The notes: generated by a model from the sequence alone, not told the origin. A stretch of 64,000 bases of DNA from Saccharothrix tamanrassetensis (GCF_014203665.1 NZ_JACHJN010000004.1:1-64000), one strand, 5' to 3'. Positions 9,156-18,785 are shown, counted from the first letter of the stretch. Numbers and translations are program-made.

Positions 9156-10867
9156 CCCTCGCGCCAGCCGTTGGTGATGGGCAGGCGGCGGTCGCGGCCG
9201 AACGCCTTGAACGTGATCTTGGGGCCCGGCGGGTACTGCCGGCGCTTGTACTCCGCGCGGTCGACCATGCGCAGGACCTTGTCGACCAGTTCGTGGTCGA
9301 AGCCCATCGCGATCAGGTCGTGGTAGCCCTTGTCGCCTTCGACGTAGTCGTCCAGCACCGAGTCGAGCAGCTCGTAGTCCGGCAGCGAGTCGGTGTCCAC
9401 CTGGCCCGGCCGCAGTTCGGCCGACGGGGGCTTGCTGATCGAGTTCTCCGGGATGGGCGGCAGCTCGCCGAGCTTCTCGGCCTGCGCGTTGCGCCACCGC
9501 GCCAGGTCCCACACCAGCGTCTTCAGCACGTCCTTGATCGGCGCGAACCCGCCCACCGCGTCGCCGTAGATGGTCGAGTAGCCGACCGCGAGCTCGGACT
9601 TGTTGCCGGGCGCCAGCACCAGGTGGCCGTGCTGGTTCGACAGCCCCATCAACGTCACGCCGCGGCACCTGGCCTGCACGTTCTCCTCGGCCAGGCCGGT
9701 CAGCCCGAGCTGGTCGACGAACACCCGGACCATGTCGGCGATGGGCCGCACCTCGTAGTGCAGGCCGGTGCGCTGGGCCAGGTCGTGGGCGTCGGACCTG
9801 GAGTGGTCCGAGGAGTACTCCGACGGCATGGAGACGGCGTAGACCGAGTCGGCGCCCAGGGCGTCCACGGACAGCGCCGCGACGACCGCCGAGTCGATGC
9901 CGCCGGACAGGCCGAACACCACCGAGCGGAAGCCGTTCTTGTGCACGTAGTCGCGCAGGCCGGTGACCAGCGCGTGCCACACCTCGGCCTCGTCGGACAG
10001 CGGTTCGGCGGGCTCGGGGGTGGCCACCGGCCGGTAGGCCGGGAGGGGGTTCTCCGACAGCGTCCTGCGGTGCACGGTGAAGCCGTTGACCAGGCCTTCG
10101 GTGCGCGCCGCGCCGCCGGGCAGGTCCAGGTCGAGCACCACCAGGTGCTCCATGAACTGCGGGGCGCGGGTGACCAGCGTGCCGTCCGCCGTGACGACCA
10201 TCGTGTCGCCGTCGAACACCAGCTCGTCCTGCCCGCCGATCAGGTTCACGTACGCCAGCGGGGCCTTCGCCTCGGCCGCGCGCCGGGCCACCAGGGGCAG
10301 CCGGGCGTCGTCCTTCTTCCGCTCGTACGGCGAGGCGTTCGGCGAGACGACCAGGTCCACGCCCGCCTCGCCGAGGGCCGCGATCGGGCCGCCGTCCTGC
10401 CACAGGTCTTCGCAGATCACCATGCCGATCTCGACGCCGTGCAGCCGGATGACGTCCAGCGTGTCACCGGACGTGAAGTAGCGGCGTTCGTCGAACACGC
10501 CGTAGTTCGGCAGGTGGTGCTTGTACTGCCGCGCCACGACCTCGCCCCCGTGCAGCACGGCCGCCGCGTTGCGCATGCCGCGCACGTCGCGGTCCAGGTA
10601 GCCCACGAACACCGGCAGGTCGCCGCAGCCCGCCTCGTCCAGCCGCGTCGCGAGGTCCACCAGCGCCTGCTTGGACGCTTCCGCGAACGACTCGCGCAGC
10701 GCCAGGTCCTCCACCGGGTAGCCGGTGAGCGCCATCTCCGGGAAGACGGCCAGGTGGGCGCCGGCCTCGACGGCCTTGCGGGACCAGTCGAGCACGAGTT
10801 CGGTGTTGCCGGCCAGGTCGCCGACACAGGCGTTGACCTGGGCGAGGGCGAGTCGGAGCTGTGGCAT
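9152..10867 (-). CDS. nadE: glutamine-dependent NAD+ synthetase
   Basis: This cytoplasmic enzyme makes NAD+ from deamido-NAD+, ATP and glutamine-derived ammonia, the last step of NAD biosynthesis. Residues 1-270 are a nitrilase-fold glutaminase with the Glu (VFPEMALTGYP), Lys (KHHLPNYGVF) and Cys (MVICEDLWQ) triad. The C-terminal half is the synthetase with the PP-loop VFGLSGGIDSAVVAAL and VLAPGNKSELAVGY. At 571 residues it is the shorter two-domain form, not the 680-residue mycobacterial type. I used ATG 10867 (MPQLRLALAQVNA), where family similarity begins. Confidence 0.95.
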   Translation of the reverse strand: MPQLRLALAQVNACVGDLAGNTELVLDWSRKAVEAGAHLAVFPEMALTGYPVEDLALRESFAEASKQALVDLATRLDEAGCGDLPVFVGYLDRDVRGMRNAAAVLHGGEVVARQYKHHLPNYGVFDERRYFTSGDTLDVIRLHGVEIGMVICEDLWQDGGPIAALGEAGVDLVVSPNASPYERKKDDARLPLVARRAAEAKAPLAYVNLIGGQDELVFDGDTMVVTADGTLVTRAPQFMEHLVVLDLDLPGGAARTEGLVNGFTVHRRTLSENPLPAYRPVATPEPAEPLSDEAEVWHALVTGLRDYVHKNGFRSVVFGLSGGIDSAVVAALSVDALGADSVYAVSMPSEYSSDHSRSDAHDLAQRTGLHYEVRPIADMVRVFVDQLGLTGLAEENVQARCRGVTLMGLSNQHGHLVLAPGNKSELAVGYSTIYGDAVGGFAPIKDVLKTLVWDLARWRNAQAEKLGELPPIPENSISKPPSAELRPGQVDTDSLPDYELLDSVLDDYVEGDKGYHDLIAMGFDHELVDKVLRMVDRAEYKRRQYPPGPKITFKAFGRDRRLPITNGWREG

Positions 10868-10939
10868 GGGGGCATTCTCGCTCACGTGGGGCGGGCTTGG
10901 TGGACGATGTGGCCGACGTGTCACACCTACGATCGACGT

Positions 10940-12502
10940 GTGCGCCGTTCCCTCACACTGTTCCTCGTCCTGCCCGTACTGGCGTCCTGCACGTCGGTCC
11001 TCACCGGCTCACCGACCCCGGGAACGGTGCTCGAGCAGCGCGGACCCGCCGGGACCGTGCCCGCCGGGCTGGAGCGCTTCTACGGCCAGCAGCTCGGGTG
11101 GGGCGACTGCGCCGACTACGCCACCACCGGGACCACCCGATCGCAGTACAAGAACAAGAAGAGCATCGAATGCGCCCGGCTGGAAGTGCCGCTGGACTAC
11201 GCCAAGCCCGACGACCGGACGATCAAGCTCGGCCTGCTGCGGCAGAAGGCGACCGGCGACCGGATCGGCTCGCTGCTCCTCAACCCGGGCGGACCGGGCG
11301 GGTCGGGCATGTCGGCGGCGGCGAGCCTGGGCGTGCAGGTGGGGAAGACGGCGCTGGGCGAGCGGTTCGACCTGGTGGGCTTCGACCCGCGCGGGGTGGG
11401 GGCCAGCCAGCCGCAGGTGCGGTGCCTGACCGACACCGAACGGGACGCCGACCGCCTCGACGTCGACCTCGACACCTCGCCCGCCGGGGTGGCGCAGACC
11501 GAGGCGGAGAACAAGGCGTTCGCCGAGAAGTGCGCCGCGACGACCGGGGCGGAGCTGCTGGCGAACGTGGGCACGCGGGACGTCGTGCGGGACCTGGACG
11601 TGATGCGGTCGGCGCTGGGCGACGAGAAGCTGACCTACCTCGGGTACTCGTACGGGACGCACATCGGGGCCGGCTACGCGGCGGCGTTCCCGGGGAACGT
11701 GCGGGCGCTGGTGCTCGACGGCGCGGTCGACCCGACGCAGAACCAGGTCGAGTCGCTGATCGCGCAGGGCGCCGGCTTCCAGAAGGCGTTCGACGCGTTC
11801 GCCGCGTGGTGCGCCCAGCGGCAGGACTGCTCGTTGGGGAAGGACCCGGCGGGGGCGAGCAAGGCGTTCCGGGACCTGACGCTGCCGTTGGCGCAACGGC
11901 CGGTGGACGTGGGGTCGCGGAAGCTGTCGTACAACGACGCCATCACCGGGGCCATCCAGGCGATGTACTCGGAGGAGCTGTGGGGGCCGCTGAACGCCGG
12001 GTTGACCGAGCTGAAGAACAACAGCGGCCAGGTGCTGCTGCAGTTGGCGGACGCGTACTACGACCGTGACGCGGAGGGGAAGTACTCCTCGATCACGGAT
12101 GCGTTCACCGCGATCAAGTGCGTGGACGAGCCCCGGGTGACGGATCGTGCGGTGATCGACGACGTGGCTCGGCGGTACAAGGCCGCGGCGCCGTTCCTGG
12201 ACGACGGGAACCCGGCGGTCGGGGCGTTGGACTCGTGCGCTTTCTGGCCCGTGCCGCCGAGCGTGCAGGAGACGAAGCCGGTGGCGGGGCTGCCGCCGGT
12301 GCTGGTGATCTCCACGACCGGTGATCCGGCCACGCCGTACCAGGCCGGGGTGAACCTGGCGAAGGAGTTGGGTGGCGGGTTGCTGACGTACGAGGGGAAC
12401 CAGCACACCGTTTACCTGCAGGGCAACGAGTGCGTGGACCCGGCTGCGGACGCGTACCTGATCGACCTGAAGCTGCCGGATCCGGGCAAGGTCTGCTCCT
12501 AG
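10940..12502 (+). CDS. secreted alpha/beta-hydrolase peptidase (lipoprotein)
   Basis: A 520-residue exported serine peptidase of the tripeptidyl-aminopeptidase type (CaeA/Hip1, SlpD-like). The N-terminus is a lipoprotein signal ending VLASC at Cys17. The oxyanion region is NPGGPGGSG and the nucleophile is Ser237 in GYSYGTH. The acid is in STTGDPATP and the His in GNQHTVY, within the TAP C-terminal domain. The GTG at 10940 lies 6 bp after a TACGAT -10 box, so the transcript is probably leaderless. It is the positional counterpart of Rv2223c/Rv2224c, which lie between glnA2 and panB in M. tuberculosis. Physiological substrates are unknown. Confidence 0.87.
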   Translation: MRRSLTLFLVLPVLASCTSVLTGSPTPGTVLEQRGPAGTVPAGLERFYGQQLGWGDCADYATTGTTRSQYKNKKSIECARLEVPLDYAKPDDRTIKLGLLRQKATGDRIGSLLLNPGGPGGSGMSAAASLGVQVGKTALGERFDLVGFDPRGVGASQPQVRCLTDTERDADRLDVDLDTSPAGVAQTEAENKAFAEKCAATTGAELLANVGTRDVVRDLDVMRSALGDEKLTYLGYSYGTHIGAGYAAAFPGNVRALVLDGAVDPTQNQVESLIAQGAGFQKAFDAFAAWCAQRQDCSLGKDPAGASKAFRDLTLPLAQRPVDVGSRKLSYNDAITGAIQAMYSEELWGPLNAGLTELKNNSGQVLLQLADAYYDRDAEGKYSSITDAFTAIKCVDEPRVTDRAVIDDVARRYKAAAPFLDDGNPAVGALDSCAFWPVPPSVQETKPVAGLPPVLVISTTGDPATPYQAGVNLAKELGGGLLTYEGNQHTVYLQGNECVDPAADAYLIDLKLPDPGKVCS

Positions 12503-12729
12503 GCCCAGACGAGCTGGGCGTTGCCGCCTCCCGCGTTGAAGATCCACAGGGCGTTTTCGGGTTCTTCGAGGGACATCCGGTAGTCGCCCTCCACGGAGAC
12601 CACTTCGGTGTGGTCGTCGAGCACCATGCCCCACGCCTCCACCCAGGCTTCGCCGTCCTCTTCTTCCACCAAGGCGAAGAGTCGGGGTGCGGAGTCTTTG
12701 ACCATGTTCTGAATAGCGGAATCGCTCAT
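12499..12729 (-). CDS. small acidic protein of unknown function beside XRE/DUF397 genes
   Basis: This predicted 76-residue acidic protein contains LVEEEDGEAWVEAWGM and ENALWIFNAGGGNAQLVWA. I do not recognise a named domain. ATG 12729 is the start at which the acidic sequence begins; longer versions are Arg-rich and unlike it. It is transcribed divergently from the XRE regulator at 12818, with 88 bp between the starts. Small acidic partners are common next to XRE-DUF5753/DUF397 pairs in actinomycetes, so a regulatory or antitoxin-like role is possible but unproven. It overlaps the peptidase gene end by 4 bp. Confidence 0.6.
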   Translation of the reverse strand: MSDSAIQNMVKDSAPRLFALVEEEDGEAWVEAWGMVLDDHTEVVSVEGDYRMSLEEPENALWIFNAGGGNAQLVWA

Positions 12730-12817
12730 TGGCCGACCGTAAACCCGACATGTCGCCTTGCCTAGTCGCCCGATCGAGCGACTGGCCGGGCGGGAGGACT
12801 CGGGCAGACTGGCCGAC

Positions 12818-13663
12818 ATGACCAGCGGCCAGAGCCCGACCGACTACCGCGCGCGCCTCGGGGAGCGGCTGCGGGAACTGATGCGGCACAGCGGTGTGAC
12901 GAAGGCCGACCTCCAGGAGACGTTGGGCGGCTGCTCCGACTCGAAGGTCGCCAAGATCCTGCGCGGCGACCATTCCGTTGCGCCGCTTGAACTCGCGGCT
13001 CTGCTCGACCGGCTGGGCGTCGAGGATCCGGAGCGGGCCGATCTGCTGCACCTGGGCGAGGAAGGTCGCCGCCGCCGACCGAAGACACCGTGGGGCTCGG
13101 CCATCCCGGACCGGTTGAAGAAGTTCTTCAACACCGAGGAGACCGCACAGCGCATCGAGCTGTACCGGCCGGACCTGCTGCACGGGTTGGTGCAGACCGA
13201 GAGCTACGCACGAGCGGTGATCGAGACCAATCCGACCCTGCGGCCCGACGAGATCGAGCGGTTGGTGCAGGCGCGGATGGCTCGACAAGCTCGGCTGACC
13301 GGCCCGAATCCGCCGACCTACAGCTTGATCATCAGGGAAGCCGTGCTGCGGGCACCTGTGGGCACGGAGGAAACGCGGCGAGAGCAGCTCGATCGACTGC
13401 GACGGCTGGTCAAGCTGCCGCACATCTCGATCCGGATCATCCCGGACAGCGCCGGGCTCACCAGTGCGCTCTACTTCCCCTTCATGATCCTCACGCCGGC
13501 CGGGGACCGTGCCAAGACTGTGTACGTCGAGACCTTGACCGATGGTCTGCTGGTGGATGAGGAAAGCCGGATCATGCACTACGAGCAGGTGTTCAGGGAA
13601 TTGCTCGCTGTCTCGGTCGGAGGGAAGGAGGCAGCTCGTCTGATGGATAAGCTCGCCGTGTGA
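12818..13663 (+). CDS. XRE-family regulator with DUF5753 domain (WhiJ-like)
   Basis: The 281-residue protein has an N-terminal helix-turn-helix (RLGERLRELMRHSGVTKADL, then SDSKVAKILRGDHSVAPLEL; residues about 8-65). A DUF5753 domain covers about 90-270 (IELYRPDLLHGLVQTESYA, FPFMILTP). These proteins act in Streptomyces development with a small DUF397 partner, which follows directly here. The ATG at 12818 lies 7 bp after CAGACT, a weak -10, and no Shine-Dalgarno is seen, so leaderless translation is plausible. The ligand and target genes are unknown; autoregulation of the divergent 12729 gene is likely. Confidence 0.88.
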   Translation: MTSGQSPTDYRARLGERLRELMRHSGVTKADLQETLGGCSDSKVAKILRGDHSVAPLELAALLDRLGVEDPERADLLHLGEEGRRRRPKTPWGSAIPDRLKKFFNTEETAQRIELYRPDLLHGLVQTESYARAVIETNPTLRPDEIERLVQARMARQARLTGPNPPTYSLIIREAVLRAPVGTEETRREQLDRLRRLVKLPHISIRIIPDSAGLTSALYFPFMILTPAGDRAKTVYVETLTDGLLVDEESRIMHYEQVFRELLAVSVGGKEAARLMDKLAV

Positions 13664-13827
13664 CAGTCTCATGGCGCAAGAGCAGCTACAGCGGCAACAG
13701 CGGTGGCGACTGTGTCGAACTGCGGGTCGGGCTCGGGGCGGTTCGGGACTCCAAGAACGCCCGGGTGGTCCTTGAAGTGCCATCGGCACGGTTGGTGGCG
13801 TTCCTCAACGCCGTGAAGCGCGGCTAG
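13660..13827 (+). CDS. DUF397 domain protein
   Basis: A 55-residue protein beginning MTVSWRKSSYSGNSGGDCVE and continuing through AVRDSKNARVVLEV, the standard DUF397 sequence found beside XRE-DUF5753 regulators. The GTG start overlaps the regulator's GTG-TGA end, so the two are translationally coupled. Its stop TAG shares the palindrome CTAG with the stop of the converging gene at 13824. DUF397 proteins are thought to bind or antagonise the XRE partner. Confidence 0.88.
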   Translation: MTVSWRKSSYSGNSGGDCVELRVGLGAVRDSKNARVVLEVPSARLVAFLNAVKRG

Positions 13828-14648
13828 ACGTCCACCGACGCGGACCAGCTGGCCAGCAGGCGCAGGCGTTCCTCGGTCGGCGAGTTCTCCTTGGCCGTGT
13901 ACACCGCCAAGTGCAGCCCCGGATCGCCGGGAAGGCGCATCATCTCGTAGTCCAAGTCCAGGTCACCGACCACGGGGTGGTGGATGAGCTTGGTGCCGTG
14001 GGTCTTCTCCAGCACCGCGTGCTGCGCCCACAGCTTCCGGAACGTCTCGTCCTTCACCGACAGCTCCCCCACCAGCGCCGCCAGCCGGGCGTCGTCCGGG
14101 TAGCGGCCCGCGTCGAGCCGCAACACCGCCACGGTGTCGGCCGCGATGGCGGGCCAGTCGCGGTAGAACGTCCGGGCTTCCGGGTGCAGGAAGGAGTACC
14201 GCGCGGAGTTGCGCATCTCGGGTTCCAGGTCGGCGAAGCCGTAGAGGGCCTCGGCCAGCGCGTTCCACGCCAGCACCTCCGCACGACGCCCCATCACGAA
14301 CGCCGGGACCGCGCCCATGCTGTCCAGGAGCCTGCGCAAGCCCGGTCGCGCTCGTTGTGGCGCCACCTTGCGGGCCGTGGTCGGCCGGACGAGGTTGCGC
14401 AGGTGGGTGCGTTCGGTCTCGTCCAGCTTCAGGACCCTCGCCACCGCGTCCAGCACCGCGTCCGACACCGCCGGGGTCCGGCCCTGCTCCAGGCGCATGT
14501 AGTAGTCCACGCTCACGCCGGCCAGCAGCGCCAGTTCCTCACGACGCAGACCCGGGACGCGACGCCGGCCACCGCCGGGCAGGCCCACGTCGTCCGGTCG
14601 GACGCGGGCCCTCCGGGTCCGCAGGAACTCCCCCAAGTCGTGGTTCAC
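13824..14648 (-). CDS. XRE regulator with MmyB-like ligand-binding domain
   Basis: A 274-residue transcription factor. The N-terminal HTH reads LGEFLRTRRARVRPDDVGL and LRREELALLAGVSVDYYMRL. The C-terminal domain (PAFVMGRRAEVLAWNALAEALYG and FLHPEARTFYRDW) is the MmyB-like domain said to bind fatty acids or other hydrophobic ligands. GTG 14648 is chosen because the HTH begins there. It is divergent from an SDR oxidoreductase (104 bp between starts), the usual arrangement of this family with the enzyme gene it represses. Confidence 0.88.
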   Translation of the reverse strand: MNHDLGEFLRTRRARVRPDDVGLPGGGRRRVPGLRREELALLAGVSVDYYMRLEQGRTPAVSDAVLDAVARVLKLDETERTHLRNLVRPTTARKVAPQRARPGLRRLLDSMGAVPAFVMGRRAEVLAWNALAEALYGFADLEPEMRNSARYSFLHPEARTFYRDWPAIAADTVAVLRLDAGRYPDDARLAALVGELSVKDETFRKLWAQHAVLEKTHGTKLIHHPVVGDLDLDYEMMRLPGDPGLHLAVYTAKENSPTEERLRLLASWSASVDV

Positions 14649-14752
14649 GCCACCCAGTATGGCCCCGGAAGCGCACCGCAACCTGGCCCTGACAGACCTA
14701 GGGAAAAGCGGGGCCTCCGGTTCCGCCGCCGCGACCCCACACGCTTGGTGCC

Positions 14753-15502
14753 ATGACATACGACCTCACCAACCGCACTGCCGTGGTCACCGGCGCCGCC
14801 AGCGGCATCGGTGCGGAAATCGCCCTGGTGCTCGCCCGCTCGGGTGCCCGGGTCGCCCTGCTGGCCCGGCGGACCGAACGGCTCACCGCACTGGCCGACA
14901 GGATCGTCGCCGAAGGTGGACAAGGGTTCGCGGTCACGGCGGACGTGACGAAGGACCTCTCCGACGCCGTCCGAGCCGTCCACGACACCTACGGCCGGGT
15001 CGACCTGGTGGTGAACAACGCGGGCGTCATGCTCGCGAACCCCATCGCCGCCGGCCGCACCGACGAGTGGTCGCGGATGATCGACACGAACATCAGCGGC
15101 GTGCTCAACGTGATCGACGCGTTCTCCGGCGACCTGATCGAGGCCGCCGGGAGCGGGCCCTCGGACCTGGTCAACATCTCGTCCGTGGGCGCGCACCTGA
15201 CGTTCCCGAACTTCGCCGTCTACACCGCGACGAAGGCAGCCGTCACCCACCTGTCCGCGAACCTGCGCGCCGAACTCGGCCCGCTGGACGTGCGGGTGAC
15301 CAACGTCGAACCCGGCTTCACGGAGAGCGAGCTGGCCGAGCACATCGGCAACGCCGCCATCCGCGACGCCGTGGACGGCTGGTTCGACGGTGTCGGCCGG
15401 CTGACCTCCGCCGAGGTGGCCGACGTGGTCGGCTACGCCACGAGCCGCGCCAAGCACGTCAACCTGCGGCAGATCATGGTGCTGCCTACTCGGCAGGTCT
15501 GA
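14753..15502 (+). CDS. short-chain dehydrogenase/reductase
   Basis: A 249-residue NAD(P)-dependent oxidoreductase of the classical SDR fold. The cofactor motif is TGAASGIG, followed by NNAG, a catalytic Ser in NISSVG and the YTATK pair. RRTE after the second strand suggests NADP(H) preference. The substrate is unknown. It is divergent from the MmyB-like regulator, which probably controls it. Its last 17 bp overlap the 3' end of lysX on the other strand. Confidence 0.9.
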   Translation: MTYDLTNRTAVVTGAASGIGAEIALVLARSGARVALLARRTERLTALADRIVAEGGQGFAVTADVTKDLSDAVRAVHDTYGRVDLVVNNAGVMLANPIAAGRTDEWSRMIDTNISGVLNVIDAFSGDLIEAAGSGPSDLVNISSVGAHLTFPNFAVYTATKAAVTHLSANLRAELGPLDVRVTNVEPGFTESELAEHIGNAAIRDAVDGWFDGVGRLTSAEVADVVGYATSRAKHVNLRQIMVLPTRQV

Positions 15503-18500
15503 CGAACGGGAACAGCACCGTCTGCCGGATGGACGCGCCGGTGAGCATCATCAGCACCCGGTCGACGCCCACGCCGAGTCCCCCGGTGGGCGGCATCCCG
15601 TGTTCCAACGCCGCCAGGAAGTCCTCGTCCAGCTCCATCGCCTCGACGTCCCCGCTGGCCGCCTTCGACGACTGCGCCTCCAGCCGCCGCCGCTGCTCCA
15701 GCGGGTCGGTCAGCTCCGAGTAGGCCGTGCCGATCTCCGCCCCGAACGCCACCAGGTCCCAGCGTTCGGCCAGGCGGGGGTCGGCGCGGTGCTGCCGGGT
15801 CAACGGCGACACCGAGATCGGGAAGTCCGTGTAGAAGGTCGGCCCGACGGTCCGCGGTTCGACCAACTTGTCGTACGCCTCGAGCACGATGTGCCCGTGG
15901 TCGGCGTCGTCGTCCGCCGTGATCCCGAACTTCCCCACCAGAGAACGCAGGACCGGCAGCGGTGTGTCGGGCGTGACGGTCTTCCCCAGCGCGTGCGACA
16001 CGGCCTCGTGCACGGTGACGATCGGCCACTCCCCGGAGACGTCGACCTCTTCGCCGTCCCGCAGAGCGACCTGTTTCCCATGTGCGGCAACGGCTGCGTG
16101 CTGCACCAGCTCCCGCATCAGGTGCAGCATGTCCGTGTAGTCGGCGTACGCCTGGTACGCCTCCAACATGGTGAACTCGGGGTTGTGGGTGGCGTCCGCG
16201 CCCTCGTTGCGGAAGTTCCGGTTCAGCTCGAACACCCGGTCCACACCCGCCACGCACAGCCGCTTCAGGTACAGCTCGGGCGCGATGCGCAGGTACATGC
16301 GCATGTCGTAGGCGTTGATGTGGGTGACGAACGGCCGGGCGTTCGCGCCGCCGTGCACGGACTGCAGCATCGGCGTCTCGACTTCGAGGTACCCGCGGTC
16401 GTGCAGGAACTCCCGGATGCCGCGCACCACGTCGCTGCGCACCCGCAGCATCCGCGCCGAATCGGGGTTCACCACCAGGTCCAGGTACCGCCGACGCACC
16501 CGCGCCTCCGGGTCGGCGAGGCCCTTCCGCTTGTCCGGCAACGGGTGCAGGCACTTCGCGGTGACCGTCCACTCGTCCGCCAGCACGGACGGCTCACCGC
16601 GCCTCGACCGGATCACCTCGCCCCGCACGCCCACGTGGTCGCCGAGGTCGACCCCGGACTTCCAGGACGCCAGGCCGTTGTGCCCCAGGTGTTCCGCGTC
16701 GAGCATGAGCTGGATCTCACCGGTCAGGTCACGGATCCGGGCGAAGCAGAGACCACCCAGTTCCCGCAGCGCCACCACCCGCCCGGTCACGGAGACCGTG
16801 TCGCCGAAGCGGTCCACCGCGTCGGTCAGCGCGCAGTCACGGGGAAAGCCCGCCGGGTACGGGTCGATGCCCGCCTCGCGCAGCCGGTCCAGCTTGGCGA
16901 TCCGCACCCGCACCTGCTCGGGCCGCCGCACGGTCTTCGGCTCGGGTTTCGACGCCTCGATGTCGGCCACCGCCGCCGCGAACTCCGTGCCGGTCGTCTC
17001 GTGCCGCAGAGCCCGTCCCGAACCGCGCTTGAACAGCGACCGCAGACTCGGCACGAACCCCTCGGCGACACCGGCCGCCATGCTCACCCAGGGCAGGTGC
17101 CGGGTGCGGGCGTAGCACAGGAATCGGGGCACCCAGTCGGGGTTGTACTTGGCGTTCGACCGGTACAGCGATTCGAGCTGGAAGAACCGCGACGCCAGGC
17201 TCAGCACCGCCCGCCACGCCCGCAGCACCGGCCCCGCGCCGATCTTCCCGCCCTCCTCGAACACCGCACGGAACATCGCGAAGTTCAGCGAGATCCGTTG
17301 CACGCCAAGGCGTCGGCCCGCGTCGGCCAGCGACGCGACCATGTACTCGTTGAGCCCGTTCTCCGCCATCCGGTCGCGCCGCATCAGGTCCAGCGACACG
17401 CCCCGCCGTCCCCACGGCACGAACGACAACAGCCCGCGCAGCTTCCCGTCGGCGTCGTAGGCCTCCACCATCACGCACCGGCCGTCGGTCGGATCGCCCA
17501 GCCGCCCCAACGCCATGGAGAACCCGCGCTCGGTCTCCGCGCCCCGCCACTGCTGCGCCAGGCTCAGGATCGACGCCATCTCCTCCGGCGGGATGTCCGC
17601 GTGCCGCCGCACCCGCACGGTGTACCCGGCGCGTTCCACCCGGCTCACCGCCTGCCGCACGGCCCGCCGTTCCGGCCCGGCGAGGCTGAACTCGCGCACG
17701 TCCAGCACGGCCTCGTCGCCGATCTCCAACGCCTTCAGTCCCGCCGCCGCGTACACGTGCGCACCGCGCTCGCTCGCGCCCAGCACACCCGGGATCCAGC
17801 CGTACCGCCGTGCCTCGGCCAGCCACGCCTGCACGGCCAACGGCCAGGCGTCCTCGTCGCCGACCGGGTCGCCACTGGCCAGCGAGGTGCCCGCGAGCAC
17901 CCGGTAGGTCAGCGCGGCCCGCCCGTCCTCGGCGAACACCGCGCTCTTGTCCCGGCGGGTGGCGAAGTAGCCCAGCGAGTCCGGCTCGCCGTGCCCGACC
18001 AGCAGCCGCCGCACGCCCAGTTCGTCGGAGTAGTCCAGCAGCCGACTCGACCGCTCACCCCGGAAGAACACGTACAGCGAGCCGATCGCGACCAGCGTGC
18101 CGCCCAGCCCGAGCACGACGCTCAGCCACTGCGGACCTTCGCCGACGCCGGCCCGGCGCAACGGCAGCACCTCGCCGATGACCTGGTTGGCCGCCCAGAC
18201 GAGCTTCTCCCCGACGTCGTCCAGCGTGCCCGGGAACACCTCCGCCAGACCCCAGCCGACCAGGCACAGCACCACCATGCCGGTGAGGAAGGCGGCCAGG
18301 CCCTGCCGCCACGCACCGGGCGCGAGGCGGGCCGGGAACGCCGGCCGCAACACCCACAGGAAGAGGATGATCGACGAGGTGACGGCGGCGCCGCTGCCGA
18401 GCGTCGTCAGGACCGCGGGCCAGTCCAGCTGCTCGTCCGGGCCGAGGAACCGCCCGGGGTCCACCGAGTAGACGAGCAGCACGACCAGCGCCAGCGCCAG

Positions 18501-18761
18501 GCCCAAGCCCTCGAACAGCAGCAACGCCCACAGCGCGGCCCGTTTGCGCCGCCGCAGGGCCGCGCCGAGCACCACCAGCACCAGGGCGATGAACAGGTTC
18601 CCGTCGACCGGCAGGCCCAACCAGTACGAGAGCGCGAAAATGGCCTCGGCGACGTCGGACTCCTCGTCCACGACCAGCAGGACGAGGCAGGCCAGCGCGG
18701 CGAGCTGCACGACCGTCGCGACGACCCCCGCCGCCCGCCACTTCCACCGGGGCACCGCCAC
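15486..18761 (-). CDS. lysX: bifunctional lysylphosphatidylglycerol synthetase / lysyl-tRNA synthetase
   Basis: This 1091-residue membrane protein would charge tRNA with lysine and transfer the lysine to phosphatidylglycerol. That reduces surface negative charge and protects against cationic peptides. Residues 1-220 form about seven membrane helices. Residues about 250-560 are the DUF2156 aminoacyltransferase domain (GYFATRRDKSAVFAEDG). An OB fold follows at about 620-720, then a class II LysRS catalytic domain with motif 2 FRNEGADATHNPEF and motif 3 GLGVGVDRVLMM. GTG 18761 has GGGAG 7 bp upstream and starts directly before the first helix; the frame stays open further upstream without similarity. 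M. tuberculosis LysX has the same architecture. Only 24 bp separate its start from the divergent relic at 18786. Confidence 0.92.
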   Translation of the reverse strand: MAVPRWKWRAAGVVATVVQLAALACLVLLVVDEESDVAEAIFALSYWLGLPVDGNLFIALVLVVLGAALRRRKRAALWALLLFEGLGLALALVVLLVYSVDPGRFLGPDEQLDWPAVLTTLGSGAAVTSSIILFLWVLRPAFPARLAPGAWRQGLAAFLTGMVVLCLVGWGLAEVFPGTLDDVGEKLVWAANQVIGEVLPLRRAGVGEGPQWLSVVLGLGGTLVAIGSLYVFFRGERSSRLLDYSDELGVRRLLVGHGEPDSLGYFATRRDKSAVFAEDGRAALTYRVLAGTSLASGDPVGDEDAWPLAVQAWLAEARRYGWIPGVLGASERGAHVYAAAGLKALEIGDEAVLDVREFSLAGPERRAVRQAVSRVERAGYTVRVRRHADIPPEEMASILSLAQQWRGAETERGFSMALGRLGDPTDGRCVMVEAYDADGKLRGLLSFVPWGRRGVSLDLMRRDRMAENGLNEYMVASLADAGRRLGVQRISLNFAMFRAVFEEGGKIGAGPVLRAWRAVLSLASRFFQLESLYRSNAKYNPDWVPRFLCYARTRHLPWVSMAAGVAEGFVPSLRSLFKRGSGRALRHETTGTEFAAAVADIEASKPEPKTVRRPEQVRVRIAKLDRLREAGIDPYPAGFPRDCALTDAVDRFGDTVSVTGRVVALRELGGLCFARIRDLTGEIQLMLDAEHLGHNGLASWKSGVDLGDHVGVRGEVIRSRRGEPSVLADEWTVTAKCLHPLPDKRKGLADPEARVRRRYLDLVVNPDSARMLRVRSDVVRGIREFLHDRGYLEVETPMLQSVHGGANARPFVTHINAYDMRMYLRIAPELYLKRLCVAGVDRVFELNRNFRNEGADATHNPEFTMLEAYQAYADYTDMLHLMRELVQHAAVAAHGKQVALRDGEEVDVSGEWPIVTVHEAVSHALGKTVTPDTPLPVLRSLVGKFGITADDDADHGHIVLEAYDKLVEPRTVGPTFYTDFPISVSPLTRQHRADPRLAERWDLVAFGAEIGTAYSELTDPLEQRRRLEAQSSKAASGDVEAMELDEDFLAALEHGMPPTGGLGVGVDRVLMMLTGASIRQTVLFPFVRPAE

Positions 18762-18785
18762 GTCACACTCCCAGGAGATCTCGCT

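Noticed and set aside
9293..10939. Long plus-strand frame leading into the peptidase gene
   Set aside because: The upstream part is antisense to nadE. The true peptidase begins with a lipoprotein signal at GTG 10940.
15600..18785. Long plus-strand frame opposite lysX
   Set aside because: Antisense to a well-conserved bifunctional protein; only the part after 18786 shows hydrolase similarity.
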